Assembly: GCA_022495995.1 (NCBI GenBank)
Contig: JAFEMH010002460.1
Location: 62,001-126,000 of the forward strand
Direction: 5' to 3'
DNA: 64,000 nucleotides
Source of the DNA: Adenophora triphylla var. japonica
Lineage: Eukaryota > Streptophyta > Magnoliopsida > Asterales > Campanulaceae
In this document: positions 32,691-43,935 of the stretch, in pieces
Position numbering within the stretch: position 1 is the stretch's first letter
Layout of the letters: each line of letters starts with the position of its first letter
Notes under the pieces: model-generated
What the model saw: only the letters and a program-made list of their open reading frames with translations
Databases searched by the model: none
Told to the model about the DNA's origin: nothing
Position numbers and translations under genes: made by a program

Positions 32691-33877
32691 AAAGAAGTAA
32701 GAAGTAATTTATTTATTTAATAGTATGCTTATTAAAATAGTATGAAGATCTGAATATTATGAATATATGGAGTTTTCCATTTATGAATGAAAATTATGCA
32801 TGCTTTGAAGTGATAGTGTTATGAATGAAAATTATATACATCTTGAAAATGCTAAAATGAAAGTAAAGAAATAAAAGTATGAACGATCTAAGTTTATTTT
32901 GCTTTTATCGAATGTTGTCTAGTAATAATGTCTATGTGACATGTCGTCGAAAGCATAAAAGTAAGTCGCTAGGAGTAAAGTTGCCTAAAGACAACTTCAC
33001 TTTTTCGATAGGAGTATATGTATATAAGGATATCTCGCCAAAGTTAAGAAGGCAAAGAGTTTTTTGATGAATTATCAAAACAATTTGGATGAATTATTGA
33101 AACAAATTGATGAAGAAAAAGAGAAAAGAAAAGTAAGTCGCAAAGTATCATGTGAAAGAGAGTCTACGGACTATAAAAATGAGAGTCTACGGACTATAAA
33201 AATGAGAGCTTATGGACTATAAAATGAAAAGTCTAAGGACTATAGAAAAGAAAGTCTATGGCGAATATAAATGAGAAAGTCCACGGACTATAAACGAGAA
33301 ATAAACCCCTCTCGCCTAAATGGCATGAAAAGATGCGACATGTATGAAAGGAAGCACATCTCGCCTAGATGGCAGGTAAAGATGTCGTGAAAAGGGAAGT
33401 GAATGTATCTCATTTGGAGGAGTATGAAAAGACATAAATTAAGAAAGAAAGGTATATTTTGTATGAAGGCAAATAAAGACGTGGAGGCACAAAGTAAGGA
33501 AATTATTCTAAGTAAGAATCACCAAAAAAGCAAGAAAGGAGCAAAAAAGAAACAAAGATCGGCAATGTGAGTCGCATTGTATGCACTATAAGTAAAGTCG
33601 CCTAAAGACGACTTCACTTTTTCGATGGGAGTATAAGTATGGGGTACCTGTTATGCAAAATAATGATTTTGATGAACTATCAAAACAAAATAGTAAAAGC
33701 AAGATAGAAATGATGAAACAAGCAAATAAGACATAAAGGCAAAAGGCAAGCACGAAGGCCGCGAATAATACACATTGTTTAAAAGGCACGCAGGCCCGAA
33801 TAAAAGAAATTAAAATTGTTTGGCCACCAAGGCAAGTTACAAAAGGTTATCAGAAGAAATTAAGCACTAGAGCAAAA
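32691..33877. other. Non-coding 3' region of the Tat element with short repeats
   Basis: No gene is supported. A ~24-bp repeat with core GGACTATAAAAATGAGAG is reiterated about five or six times at 33165-33300. A ~55-bp block containing GACTTCACTTTTTCGATGGG or its variant occurs at about 32962-33025 and again at 33590-33643. The second copy includes GTCGCCTAAAGACGAC, a small hairpin. Tandem repeats before the 3' LTR are known in Tat-lineage elements. Confidence 0.65.
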
Positions 33878-36800
33878 TCAAGTATCAGTTGTTGGTTCAT
33901 CAGTTGGTGCGGGCTGAGCAGAGCTGGAGGCCGCAAGAGCAAGGGCCTTGGCATCATCCAAAAGTTGATGTTTATATTCCAATTGATTGTTCCATAAAGG
34001 GAGGACGTTGGGCACTTGAAGAGGAGTGGGTTCCCAAGGCGACTTACCTAGCAGTGCATCTTCCTCTGCCAAATCTTTGAGTTCATCAGCTGAATATGGG
34101 ACTAAAGGATGACCCAGGCGACATATATCACTGAAGATTGGCTCTGAGCCCCATTTTGCAAGTCGCTCGATTGTAATGGCAGGTATCTCGGCGGCATCGG
34201 CAGCCGTAGCTCGCATAACCTGAAGAGAGGTTTGGTCGCCAATATCCAAAAGGTCTTCCTTAAGTTTGTTTACATCAGCAGTAAGAGAGGTGATTTCAAC
34301 GATTTTTCCTGTAAGTTCTTCTCGCAGCTTGGCTATCTCGCCTTGGAAGAATTGAGTGTCAGCAGCATGAGTCTCCTTTAGAGTCTCATTCTCGCTCAGA
34401 AGTTTGGCGGCGTTTTCCTTGGCAGAATTGAATTCAGAAGTAGCCTTTTCAAGTTTGGTGTTGGCGACATTGAGCTCGGTGTTGACGGTCTCAAGCTGAT
34501 TTTGAGAAGTTTTCAGTTTATCCCGTTCCCTCTCCAATTTGATGATTGTTGCATCTCGCCTACCAACTCTGCCGCGAAGGAGATCTTTGTCTTTTCTCAA
34601 GACTTGGTTAGAATTTTCTAACCGCGTCACGTCCTTGGCAAGTTGATGGTTCTTGTCATTGATGCCAATAATAGAAGCTCCAAGCTACATGAAAAAGTTA
34701 AGATTAAGGCCAAAAGGAATAAAATAACAAATTGGATAAAGGGAAGAGCGACATACCATTGAATAGTAAATCCCAGCCTGGCAAGCGGCATGGTCTATAT
34801 CCATATCCGTTACTCGCTGGACTTGGATGGGATCGCTAGCACGAATCAGAGCAGAACTGCCAATTAAGCACTCATCAACACCGCAAACTTCGTTAATCAA
34901 TCCCGTCAAACGAGGGACATTGGCAGCTTCTTTGCACAGTTCATAGAGCCCATTAAAATTAGTGGGCTTCTCAAAATTTTCCTGAAGCCAGCTAGGAGTT
35001 GGATGAACTGAGGAAGTTTGTGGGTCACGTGGAGTAGGAGGCGAGTTAGAAACATTTGCTAGGTCGCAAAATTCCATATCTTGAGGAGGAGGAGGATCAT
35101 CATTTTGAATGGGCTCTGTTGCATCGCCAACAGGCGCGGGAGACTTTGTTTGGACAGCCTCGGAAGGAGGAATGTTAACGTTTTCTTCAATGGGGGCATC
35201 ATCAGATTGCAAGATAGAGGTTGGCGGGATAGAAAGCGGCGGCATATTGCCTTCATTAGTTGGAAGGGATTGAGCTGTTGGAAGAACTTCAACAGGTGGA
35301 GAATCCTGAGTAGCAGCTGGAGTTGGAGGAATAGCTTCTTGATTGGCAATGGCGACATTGTGTTGAACTGAGGCAATCCTTTTCTGTCGCTTAGCTCTGC
35401 TAGCCGGATTGTTGGGTCTAGCTCTGGTCTTGGAAGAACCTTGTGCTTTCTCCAAGGCAATTTCCTCTGTATCTTTGCCATCAAGAGACAAAGGCAAGGG
35501 GAGATTTGCGGGAAGGAGGCCAAGGGTAGTATCGCGGGTACTGGCGAGTCGCTTCATTCTCCTGTCCATTTCCAAGTTGGCGTTTTGGCGAATCTCCATT
35601 GATTTGGCTCGGTGATCTGAAAACAAAGAGAAAGAAAGTTAAGAGTTAGAATCATTCAAATGTGAGTTAAAAAGAAAAGAAGGATAAGGTTAGTGAAAAT
35701 ACATACAAAGAACAGTATTCATTGCGGTGCAATGGCGAGTACCCTTGCACGATTGACACTCATGAGCGTATTTGTTATTCGTGTGCCGCTCCCATCCATC
35801 AAAATAAACGTAGCTGATTGGTACCCGAGGCGGGGCAAGAGGTACGTTGTCGGCGATACCGACTTGGTCAAGTAGTTCTCTATTCCGCAAAATACCCCTC
35901 CAAGAAATAAGAGGTTGGGGTGTATCAGCGGGAGAATCTGCGGGAAGGGCAACTAAAGCGCGAATAGCGGCAATAAGGGCATTGTCGCCCACAATAGAAG
36001 CATCTTTAGTTTCGACTTGGGGTTTGATGGGATAGAGATCAGCGGGATGAGACCACCCTACACGAGAGACAATGAAAAGTGGGTCGTCCATCCAGTCATG
36101 AACTTTGGTGGGCAAAGGAGTAAGGACTTTTGGGCCTCGTTGGTATTGAAGAGATAGGCGGGTTTCTTCTATCCCGCTCTCGAGTTTGTTGGTTTGCTTG
36201 TACCCTTTAAATAAAGTAACTAGAGAAGTGACTTTGGGTTCCTTTCTCAGAGCACGGCATATGGTGATAAAAACAGTAATTATCCTTATTGCATTAGGAT
36301 GAATTTCAGTAATCATGGCTTGGGCTTTATAGAGAACTTCACAAAGAAAAGGATCGAGGGGAATCCTAAGGCCAGCTTTGAGCTGTGAAGGAAAAACAAC
36401 TATGCCATCTCGCATTTCTCTCAGATGGGCAAGGGAAGTGTCTCCTTGATAATCAGAAATGCGATAGAGGGAGGGATCAATGTTGTATAGGGTATGCCAA
36501 GTAGTGAGGGGATTAGGAATGAGAGAACTTGTATCAGGAGCGAGAGAGGATCCCGCCTCAGCATGAGCGGGATTAATGAAGAGATTACCTTCAGCCAAGT
36601 TCAGATCTTGAACCCTTGTAGAAGGGGGATTACTGGTTGTCGCAGCAGGAGAAGAAGTCGCTTGATCGGCCATCTCGCTGGAATCACTGGAAGAAGAAGA
36701 AGAAAGGACAGATTTATAATGCGTCCTACGTTTAGAAAAGGGATCAGCGACACAATGGGATTCAGATGAGTCGCTTAAGTTGAGGTCATATTTATTTTTG

Positions 36801-37048
36801 ATGAATCGAACTAATTCTTTGTGAGAAGTAAAAATATGGGACATAGGGGCTGAGAGGGGGAGGAAAAAATGACCTTGGATCTCAAGGGAATCAATTAATG
36901 AAGGATCTACCCAGTTTTCAACCATCATCCTAGCTATGTCGGCCTTGGGCAATCTCGCCCAAGTAGTTCGCAGGCGTCTGTATAAGCCGCCTGAAACTTG
37001 ACACCTACCATATCTAACCCGCCTAGAACAATTCTTGTATCTCGCCAT
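33878..37048 (-). CDS. Spliced antisense gene of the Tat element (predicted 1002 aa)
   Basis: Three minus-strand exons: 37048-35707, 35616-34757 and 34684-33878. The introns begin GTATGT and end TTTTCAG and CATGTAG. Exon lengths 1342, 860 and 807 nt give phase 1 and phase 0 junctions and exactly 1003 codons with no internal stop. The start ATG (37048-37046) opens MARYKNCSRRVRYGRC. Residues ~1-105 are basic then mixed, and a Ser-rich stretch lies at about 115-124. Exon 2 is Pro-rich, and exon 3 (about residues 750-880) is a strong heptad-like Lys/Glu/Leu coiled coil. There is no RT, gag-finger or transposase motif. Extra antisense ORFs before the 3' LTR are known in Tat-lineage elements; the function is unknown. 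Alternative: no splicing and three separate ORFs. Confidence 0.75.
34685..34756 (-). other. Predicted intron 2 of the antisense gene (72 nt)
   Basis: Donor GTATGT (34756-34751), T-rich interior, acceptor CATGTAG ending at 34685. Removal preserves phase 0 between Met and Leu codons. Confidence 0.75.
35617..35706 (-). other. Predicted intron 1 of the antisense gene (90 nt)
   Basis: Donor GTATGT (35706-35701), a T-rich interior on the minus strand and acceptor TTTTCAG ending at 35617. Removal joins T|AT into an in-frame Tyr codon. Confidence 0.75.
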
Positions 37049-37439
37049 AAAGGGTAATTTTGGAACAAAATTGAAAGGACGGATAAGGGGAATAACAAGA
37101 CTCAAACAATTGGGCAAAAGTGAAAGATCAAAATATGGGGATTTAGAGAATATGAAGGGTTTTGGGAAAGTTACCTGATAAAATGAAGAACGGCCGGAGA
37201 AGACGAAGAATCGCCGGAGAATGTGAACGGAAACCATAGAAACAAAGAATGGGACTCCGAAATCAGCTTCAAAAGGCGAATAGAGGACGGAATGGGATTT
37301 GGAAAGTAATTTTCTGATCAAATCTTGAAAAGAACGGTGGAAACAGGAAGAGAGTTCGTCGGAATCAAGGTTTGAGTTCGCCGGAGTTTTGGAAGGCTCA
37401 GGAAAAAAGTAGAGTGTAAAAGTGAAATTCAGAAGAGAA

Positions 37440-37460
37440 ATGTGTATATATATGAGAGAA
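37440..37460 (-). promoter_or_regulatory. Candidate TATA box of the antisense gene
   Basis: Minus-strand CATATATATACAC lies about 400 bases before the ATG. A CAG/GTAACT at about 37171 could be the donor of a leader intron; the Tat remnant at 2335 has a comparable site. This is inference. Confidence 0.45.
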
Positions 37461-37697
37461 GAGTTTGGGAAATTGATTGATGTGACGGTTAAGATGAAAA
37501 ATTTTAAATTTTCCCTCTTATTTGGCACGATTCCCAAATGACGGCACATTGAATTTTAGGGGCTCACCAGGGAGGTGACACGTATATAAATAGGGTTTAT
37601 TTAGCATTCAGGCATCTTGTAGAAGGAATTGTATGTCGCAGAATGGCGAACCAATGAACATCAAGTTTTCGGCAAGACCATGAATGAATCTCGCCTC

Positions 37698-37712
37698 AAA
37701 CTTAGGGGCTTC
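37698..37712 (+). promoter_or_regulatory. Polypurine tract of the Tat element
   Basis: AAACTTAGGGGCTTC directly precedes the LTR start TGATGC, like AAATTGGGGGCTTC before 2925. Confidence 0.85.
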
Positions 37713-37753
37713 TGATGCTACCCAAAAATAATGGTTGGGCTTGGTTCAAGCCC

Positions 37754-37980
37754 ATAAGCGAGAAAGTTGTCAAGTAGGCCTAAAGCGAGATAAGGTCCAA
37801 GAAGAAGATAAGAATAAAGGTAGCCCAGGTGCGATTCGCGAGAAAGTGAGTCGGGGGGATACCCCGCTAAGTTCAATAAAAGGGAAAACACAAAGTAGTG
37901 AAAGCGAGATAATGTAAGGATAACGGCGAGATAATAAGGCAGGCATGCGAGATATTTGTATGAGATGAAATGCGAGATAT
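37754..37980. repeat. Seven GCGAGA(T/A)A words in the Tat U3 region
   Basis: Copies lie at about 37757, 37783, 37837, 37903, 37925, 37947 and 37972. The spacers are unrelated, so this is a dispersed motif upstream of the TATA box rather than a microsatellite. Confidence 0.75.
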
Positions 37981-39216
37981 CATGGGGAGGCGACACAACC
38001 CACGGATGATCGCATTCAGCAAGAAATGGATTCTATTGGGTGCGACTCGTAAAAGGCGGCATATAAATATCTACGAAGTGGGTCCCATAAAACGGTTAGG
38101 CATTGGGAAAAGTGATCACGTGTTGTGAATTTATTCTTTTTGCTAGCCAATGGAATGATGACACGTGGACATAGGCATAAAACGTGAGGAGGTCATGTGC
38201 GTGGCACGAGGTGAGGAGTATATATATGAGGGATAGTCTTCATTGACAAGGTACGTTGTAAGTACCCAAATCCGGATCGTCCAAATCCGTCAGAAAGTTA
38301 ATCGAAATCCGTTAACTGGCCCGCTCCAGGTTAACCGGAACTCGTTAAACTCCCCGTTGCTGTGCCAACGAGACGTCTCGGGACTGCCCCGTGCATCCCT
38401 ACATCGAACCGTACTTAACACGTGACATCTCACGTAAAAGTATGGCTTTCCCTGAAAAACGCATTTTCCGGCACTTTCCGGGGGCGTTTCGGACATTTCC
38501 GGTTTGTTATTTTAAAACGGACAAAACCGGGACCAGAGGAACGAACTCCCACACTTCGGTGAGTCACGGGACACGTGTCCCGCATGCCACCTCCCTCTAG
38601 TCACTCGTCAATCACAAATCAAGGCCAAAAGACCAAAATACCCCTGGTTTGCAAGCCAAGTCCCGGACTCACCGTGCAATTTTCCGAAATTGCCAAAGCA
38701 AGTCCCCCAGATTTCCAAAATTCCCAAAACCCCGGAAATTCAGTCCAAGTCCGTGGGACTCCTACCGAAATTTTCACCCTATAAATAGAAGTTGCTGTCA
38801 AAGGCAAGAGAGGAGGATTTTGATACCAAAAATCACATACCCCACGGTCCAAACTGGTTTCCACCCCTCCCGAGCTCCCGTTTTGTCTCGATTCGCGTGA
38901 AACCTTCGTATTTCGATCAAATACGCACCCTACAACTTCGAAACAACCTTTCGAATAACTTTCCGTGTCCCGTGCACACCTCCCGAGCCAAAGGAGTCGA
39001 CCCTAGCCATAGGTATAACTCCCTCTCTCTGAATCTTCCGTTCCGTCTCGGTTTACGCGCCAGTCGCTATAACTGTTTCGAACGTCATTGTCAAAATGTA
39101 GACGCCTCCGTCTAACGGGGTCCGATACGTTTTAGCCCCTCGATCCTTTTCTCTTTTCGTAAGAGAAGTAATCACGGGTTAAAACGGCGTTCCGACCCCG
39201 TTCCGTTTACTTTCAC

Positions 39217-39345
39217 GTCATTTACAATTCCGAGCCGTTTGGCCTCGTTGATCGTCATTTACAATTCCGAGCCGTTTGGCCTCGTTGATCGTCATTTACA
39301 ATTCCGGATCGTTTGATTCCGTTGACACCGCTTTAAATACTGTCA
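39217..39345 (+). repeat. Short tandem repeat with CGTCATTTACAATTCCG
   Basis: About three copies of a unit containing ATTTACAATTCCGAGCCGTT and CCTCGTTGAT, the third diverged, inside the solo-LTR-like insertion. Confidence 0.85.
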
Positions 39346-39636
39346 TTTACAAGTCCGATCCGTTTGGATTGTGATAGTATTTACTTTTCAAAAGTCCGAG
39401 TCGCAACCCGATTCGTTGATCGCATATCATTTAATACGCATTTTTCCCGTAAAAATCGTTAACAATGTAATGCCCGGTTCAAAACCGGAGTTCGTCCGTC
39501 GAACTCTCTTTTAAAACGTGCGAAATGACGTTCGGCCTCCGAACGCTCGTCTTCAAACTCAAAGCCGCCATTTGACACTTAAAATCATTTAATACGTATT
39601 TTTCTCGTAAAAATCGTTAACAATGACTCGTACGGT

Positions 39637-39870
39637 TCAAAGTCGACGTTTGCCACGCAAACGCTCATTTCAAACTCAAAGTCGACGTTTGCCACGCAAA
39701 CGCTCATTTCAAACTCAAAGTCGACGTTTGCCACGCAAACGCTCATTTCAACTCAAAGTCGACGTTTGCCACGCAAACGCTCATTTAAACTCAAAGTCGA
39801 CGTTTGCCACGCAAACGCTCATTTCAAACTCAAAACCGACGTTTGTCATTCAAACACTCGTCTTTTCAAA
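39637..39870 (+). repeat. 39-bp tandem repeats each holding a CGTTTGCCACGCAAACG hairpin
   Basis: GTCGACGTTT starts at about 39642, 39681, 39720, 39758 and 39796, with a decayed sixth copy near 39835 (period 38-39). Each good copy contains perfect 7-base arms CGTTTGC/GCAAACG around CAC. A (CA)n tract follows at about 39941-39962. Confidence 0.92.
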
Positions 39871-40538
39871 CAAAGTCACCTAATCAACGTTTGTCACTCA
39901 AACCAAGATTAAGCTTGTCATTCAAGCCCCCATTTCAAAACACACACACACACACACACACACGATTTCGAGAAAGGTAGAAAGACTCGTCATGCGAGGC
40001 GTTTCGGGCGATCTCGTAATACTCTACCCGAAACGTAACGTGACCTCCGAACCTAACAATCTCTGGTACTAAAAAGCTTTTTACTCGTTTTTGCTGCCAA
40101 TAAAAATGATCCCCGTTTTCAAAGCCTTTTCCTAAGTTTTTGCTACCAATAAAAACGACACCATTTTCAAAAGCCGTTTCTCAACGTTTGGGCTCAAAAT
40201 ACAAAACCGCGTGGCGACTCCTCATTCTGCTCCTTCCCGTGAAGCGAGGTCTCAGACACCAACCCCCCGCGAAAGACAACCGCCTTTTCCGCCGCCCCGC
40301 GCGCGAAAAAGATCGGGTAATTTCATACGTACACACCTTCACCCACAAACACTTTTCCATATTGTTCAGATTAATTTCCACAGACAAACACTTATCCTCA
40401 CGCCGGAGGGGCTTACGCCGGAGTCGCCCTCGACTTAATTGACGTTTGTGGCTGTGCAGGACTGAAGAAGGAGCCGGAGTTATCCAAATCAAAGACTACG
40501 ACGGTGCGTTGCTGTTGAGGAAATTCCTGGCAACATCA

Positions 40539-41040
40539 TTTTTATTTGTTGATACCTTATAAACTATTGTTTTGTTATATCTATAAAACAACTAATTTTC
40601 TTATGCATAAGTGATTTTATATTTTAAAAAAAATAGCTTATTAAATACTAAATAAATTTTTTTTCCATAATTTTTCTGATTTTTTGTGATTTTTTCTAAT
40701 TTTAAAAAAAATAAAAAAAATACGAAAACTTGTTTAGGCTATGGATCTTCAAATACGGGCCAAATGAACGGGCTTGGACGGGTGAAATGGAGCGGGACGG
40801 TACGGAACAAGGCCTGGCGTGAAACGGACTGAAGGGCTTGTACCCATTTGAGAATTGGATTTGGTCCAAACGGCCGGACCAGGGCCGTTTTGCCATCTCC
40901 AATTTAAACCATGGTATACATTAACTTAAGAGGATATTACAATTAACATTCTACTACCGTTTTGACGGTGGGTCGGTAGGTAATTTTTAAATTTAATTAA
41001 ATTTGCTATTACTAGTACGGTATAACGAACTTAAAATACA
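40539..41040. other. AT-rich interval with a GGGC-rich block
   Basis: No gene. The block at 40740-40905 is rich in CGGGC/GGACGG words that resemble hAT subterminal sequence, but no TIR or target duplication could be established. Confidence 0.4.
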
Positions 41041-41276
41041 TACTCCTTCCATTCCAAAATATTTGTCCAATTTGACTTTTTTATTGAACTTTGACCACAA
41101 ATATATGACAATTTAATTATGTTCATGAAATTCTAAAAATTTCTATTGATTCATCATTAATAATATTATCAACAACAACTTTTAGAATTTCATGAACATG
41201 ATTAATCTCTCATATATTTGTGGTTAAAGTTCAAAAAAAAGTCAAATGGGACAAACATTTAAGGACGGAGGGAGTA
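41041..41276. mobile_element. Stowaway-type MITE
   Basis: TACTCCTTCCATTCC at the left end and GGACGGAGGGAGTA at the right end form the CTCCCTCCGTCC-type inverted terminus with TA target duplications. The interior (TTTGTCCAATTTGAC...GTCAAATGGGACAAA) is also an inverted repeat, as in Tc1/mariner-derived Stowaways. Confidence 0.92.
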
Positions 41277-41519
41277 TTTTTTTTTCAAAATATAAAAAAT
41301 ATTTTCAAAAAATAAGAAATAAAATTAAGGAAATTATAATTTACTACTGGTAGTATTTTGGTAGCGATTTTAATCGAGAAAATATAAACTTGGTAATTTT
41401 GGCAAATACGTTTCCAAGAAATAGTTTTTTAAAAAAAAAAAAAAAAGAGAATAACCAGAAAGTTTTAAAAAAATATCATAATGTCCGAAAAGTTCCTACA
41501 CATGTTTGTATTATTTATT
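41277..41519. other. AT-rich interval, nothing recognised
   Basis: A/T homopolymer-rich sequence between the MITE and the tandem duplication. No gene. Confidence 0.5.
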
Positions 41520-42055
41520 ACTCCATAAGTTATAAAAAGTCATGTTTTTAAATATATCGACTTGGTGTTTTAAAGCCTAAACTCACTGTTTTAAGGACTA
41601 AACTCGCTATTTTATTTTCTAGCTTAAACTCACTGTTTTAACGCCTAAACTCACTATTTTATTTTCTAGGTATTTTAAGACCTAAACTCAATGTTTTAAG
41701 GTCTAAACTTGATATTTTTAAGGATGAAAAGTGGGCTTTTTATAACTTACGGAGAAATAAATTTCCCTTAAAACTTTTTGGGAAAAACCTGTTTTTCCAT
41801 AAGTTATAAAAAATCTTGTTTTTAAATATATCGACTTGGTATTTTAAAGTCTAAACTCACTGTTTTAAGGTCTAAACTCCCTATTTTATTTTTTAGCTTA
41901 AACTCACTGTTTTAACGCCTAAACTCACTATTTTATTTTCTAGGTATTTTAAGACCTAAACTCAATATTTTAAGGTCTAAACTCGATATTTTTAAGGATG
42001 AAAAGTGGGCTTTTTATAACTTACGGAGAAACAAATTTCCCCTAAAACTTACTCA
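41520..42055. repeat. ~275-bp tandem duplication built of TTTTAAGRCCTAAACTCR units
   Basis: Two long units (about 41523-41790 and 41796-42055) both begin CATAAGTTATAAAAA and end TTTTTATAACTTACGGAGAAA. Each contains six or seven short TAAACTCACTGTTTTAA-like subrepeats. The unit ends are roughly inverted to each other. Confidence 0.88.
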
Positions 42056-42258
42056 TCGGTAATATCTTTCAAATTTGAAAAAATAAAATAATTTTTCTAA
42101 AATTTCATTGTAATTTTTTTTTTATCTATAACATTACCATATCAATTATAAATATTTTCATATTTAATCTACACATATATATTCTCAATTCGTAAATGTT
42201 AGTTTATTTTTTTTTTCTCATTGATTAAAGTGAGAAAAAATATAACGAATAATAAAAA

Positions 42259-43829
42259 GGGTTAATGACAATTTAGGACCTGTAGTATAGGGGCATTACC
42301 ACATTGGGGCCCGAAGTCCAAAAACTATCAATTTAGGGCCTTAATTTACAATTTTGATCAAATTGGGGCTTTTTGACGGAAACCGTTAAAAAAGGCCGTT
42401 AACTGACCCTGTGTGATACACGTGACATTTTTTGGGGGTATTTTGGTCATTTTATAAACTTCAGGCCCTAAATTGACAGTTGCCCTATAAAATAATAAAT
42501 AAAATATTTTTTTTTTACAAAAAATAATTAGTAAATTTAAAATATTGAAAAAAATAAAGATAATAATTAATATAATTTAAAATAATTTAAGATATTAACT
42601 ATTATCCTTTTTTCTAATAATTTAAATTACTAATTATTTTGCTTCAAAAAAATTAATAATTATTTTAGATTGGATAATTTATAAAATATATAAATAAATA
42701 TAGATTAAATAAAATAAATATTTACAAAAAAATTACTAATCATAGATTTAAAGATGGAATAATGTAATAAGTGTTACTAGAATTTCATAAATACACAAAT
42801 AATAAAAAAAACACCATCAAAATTAAATTTTGGTCCCGCCACTGCTTCCACCAACACCACCACCACCATCACCGCCACTTTCATTTTAATCGAATGTTTT
42901 GACCAAAGATTTACGGGCGTAAATAGCAGGTTTGAAAGTAAAATTAACCCCTACCCAATTAGTCTCGATTCATCAAACAGAAATCGTATCGCAACTTTGA
43001 TTGAAGTTTAGGCAGAACTACAGGCGGAGAGTTGAATTGCATTAGTTGGACAGGCATTTCGAAGTTCCCCGGACCACTGAACAACGACATAAATGGCGGA
43101 GGAACCGGCCCCCGCAGCCGAACAAGGCTCCCAAGGAACCCCATCTCTATTCTCAATGTTCAACCAACAGTCAACATCTCTCAACCCCTCCAATCCCGAA
43201 TTCAACAAACAAGAATAGCGCCTCACCTGGCTCAGCTTCTCTAGCTTCACCGTCGACCTCTTTGTTATCAACGAAGCCGTATCCTCCCGCGGCGAGGACC
43301 ACCACGCCGACATAGAAGAAGACGACGGCCAACCTGGTAGCGAAGTCGATGCTAATCGGAACGAAGCACGAGTAGGTTACCAATTAGTGGAATCTTCCGC
43401 GTCCGATGATGGGGATTCTGACAGTGGGAAGAAGCGGAGGCGGAAACGGAAGAAGAGGAACCGAACGGGAAGAAAAGGGGTGGATGAGAGAGGAGAGAGA
43501 GAGTTTGGGTGGGGATTTGGGTTTTTTTTTTTTTGGTTAATGTTTATTGGAGAGAGAGAGGGAGAGAGAGAGGAGAGAGAGAGAGAGAATGTGGCGAATT
43601 GTCAATTTAGGGCCTGAAGTCTGGGGCTGAATGGGAAATGACTAAAATACCCCCAAAAAATGTCACGTGTATCACACAGGGTCAGTTAACGGCCTTTTTT
43701 AACGTTTTCCATCAAAAAGCCCCAATTTGATCAAAATTGTAAATTAAGGCCCTAAATTGATAGTTTTTGGACTTCGGGTCCCAATGTGGTAATGCCCCTA
43801 TACTACAGGCCCTAAATTGTCATTAACCC
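42259..43829 (+). mobile_element. Pack-MULE (1571 bp) with ~225-bp TIRs
   Basis: Starts GGGTTAATGACAATTTAG and ends CTAAATTGTCATTAACCC. The 9-bp target duplication TAATAAAAA is at 42250-42258 and 43830-43838. TIRs 42259-42485 and 43600-43829 share CACGTGTATCACACAGGGTC and its complement. The interior has no transposase but a gene-like exon with much higher GC than its surroundings. Confidence 0.9.
43093..43617 (+). pseudogene. Captured coding fragment in the Pack-MULE, unidentified
   Basis: ATG at 43093 opens MAEEPAPAAEQGSQGTPSLF. A TAG interrupts after FNKQE, then the same frame continues RLTWLSFSSFTVDLFVINEA, an acidic stretch and a Lys/Arg tail (SGKKRRRKRKKRNR) to 43617. The hydrophobic segment may be one membrane span. 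The extreme end runs into GA-repeat and TIR sequence, so the real C-terminus is absent. I do not recognise the family. Confidence 0.6.
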
Positions 43830-43935
43830 TAATAAAAATGGAATAAAGTTAAAAGTTTGAACAACTAATGAACATATAGACATTAACATATTATAATATA
43901 ATATTATATTTAATGATATAACGTATTATAACATA

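Larger units (their letters stand above)
38257..40325 (+). mobile_element. Solo-LTR-like insertion (2069 bp) with TACGT target duplication
   Basis: Begins TGTAAGTACCC and ends GGTAATTTCA, with TACGT at 38252-38256 and again at 40326-40330. A TATA box (TATAAATAG) is at about 38780. Near the 3' end, GTGGCGACTCC (about 40211) resembles a tRNA-derived priming sequence seen in Ogre/Tat elements. If that is a true PBS, the LTR would end at about 40203 and the rest is a short internal remnant. No protein is encoded. Confidence 0.7.
37713..40538 (+). mobile_element. Tat/Retand-type 3' LTR split by a solo-LTR insertion
   Basis: Starts TGATGC and ends CAACATCA (a decayed GCATCA). Without the insertion at 38257-40325 and one copy of its TACGT duplication it is about 750 bp, similar to the 709-bp LTR at 2925. 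A TATA box (TATATATA) lies at about 38219-38226. TCCTCACGCCGGAGGGG near its end matches the other LTR. No target duplication agrees between 20296-20300 (AATTC) and 40539-40543 (TTTTT), as expected if the element is a recombinant. Confidence 0.8.

Noticed and set aside
39637..39870. CRISPR-like array
   Set aside because: Regular hairpin repeats, but units are contiguous with no unique spacers. It lies inside a plant LTR.
20301..40538. Complete Tat element with matched target duplications
   Set aside because: Flanking bases do not match (AATTC versus TTTTT) and the interior is recombinant, so only a composite is claimed.
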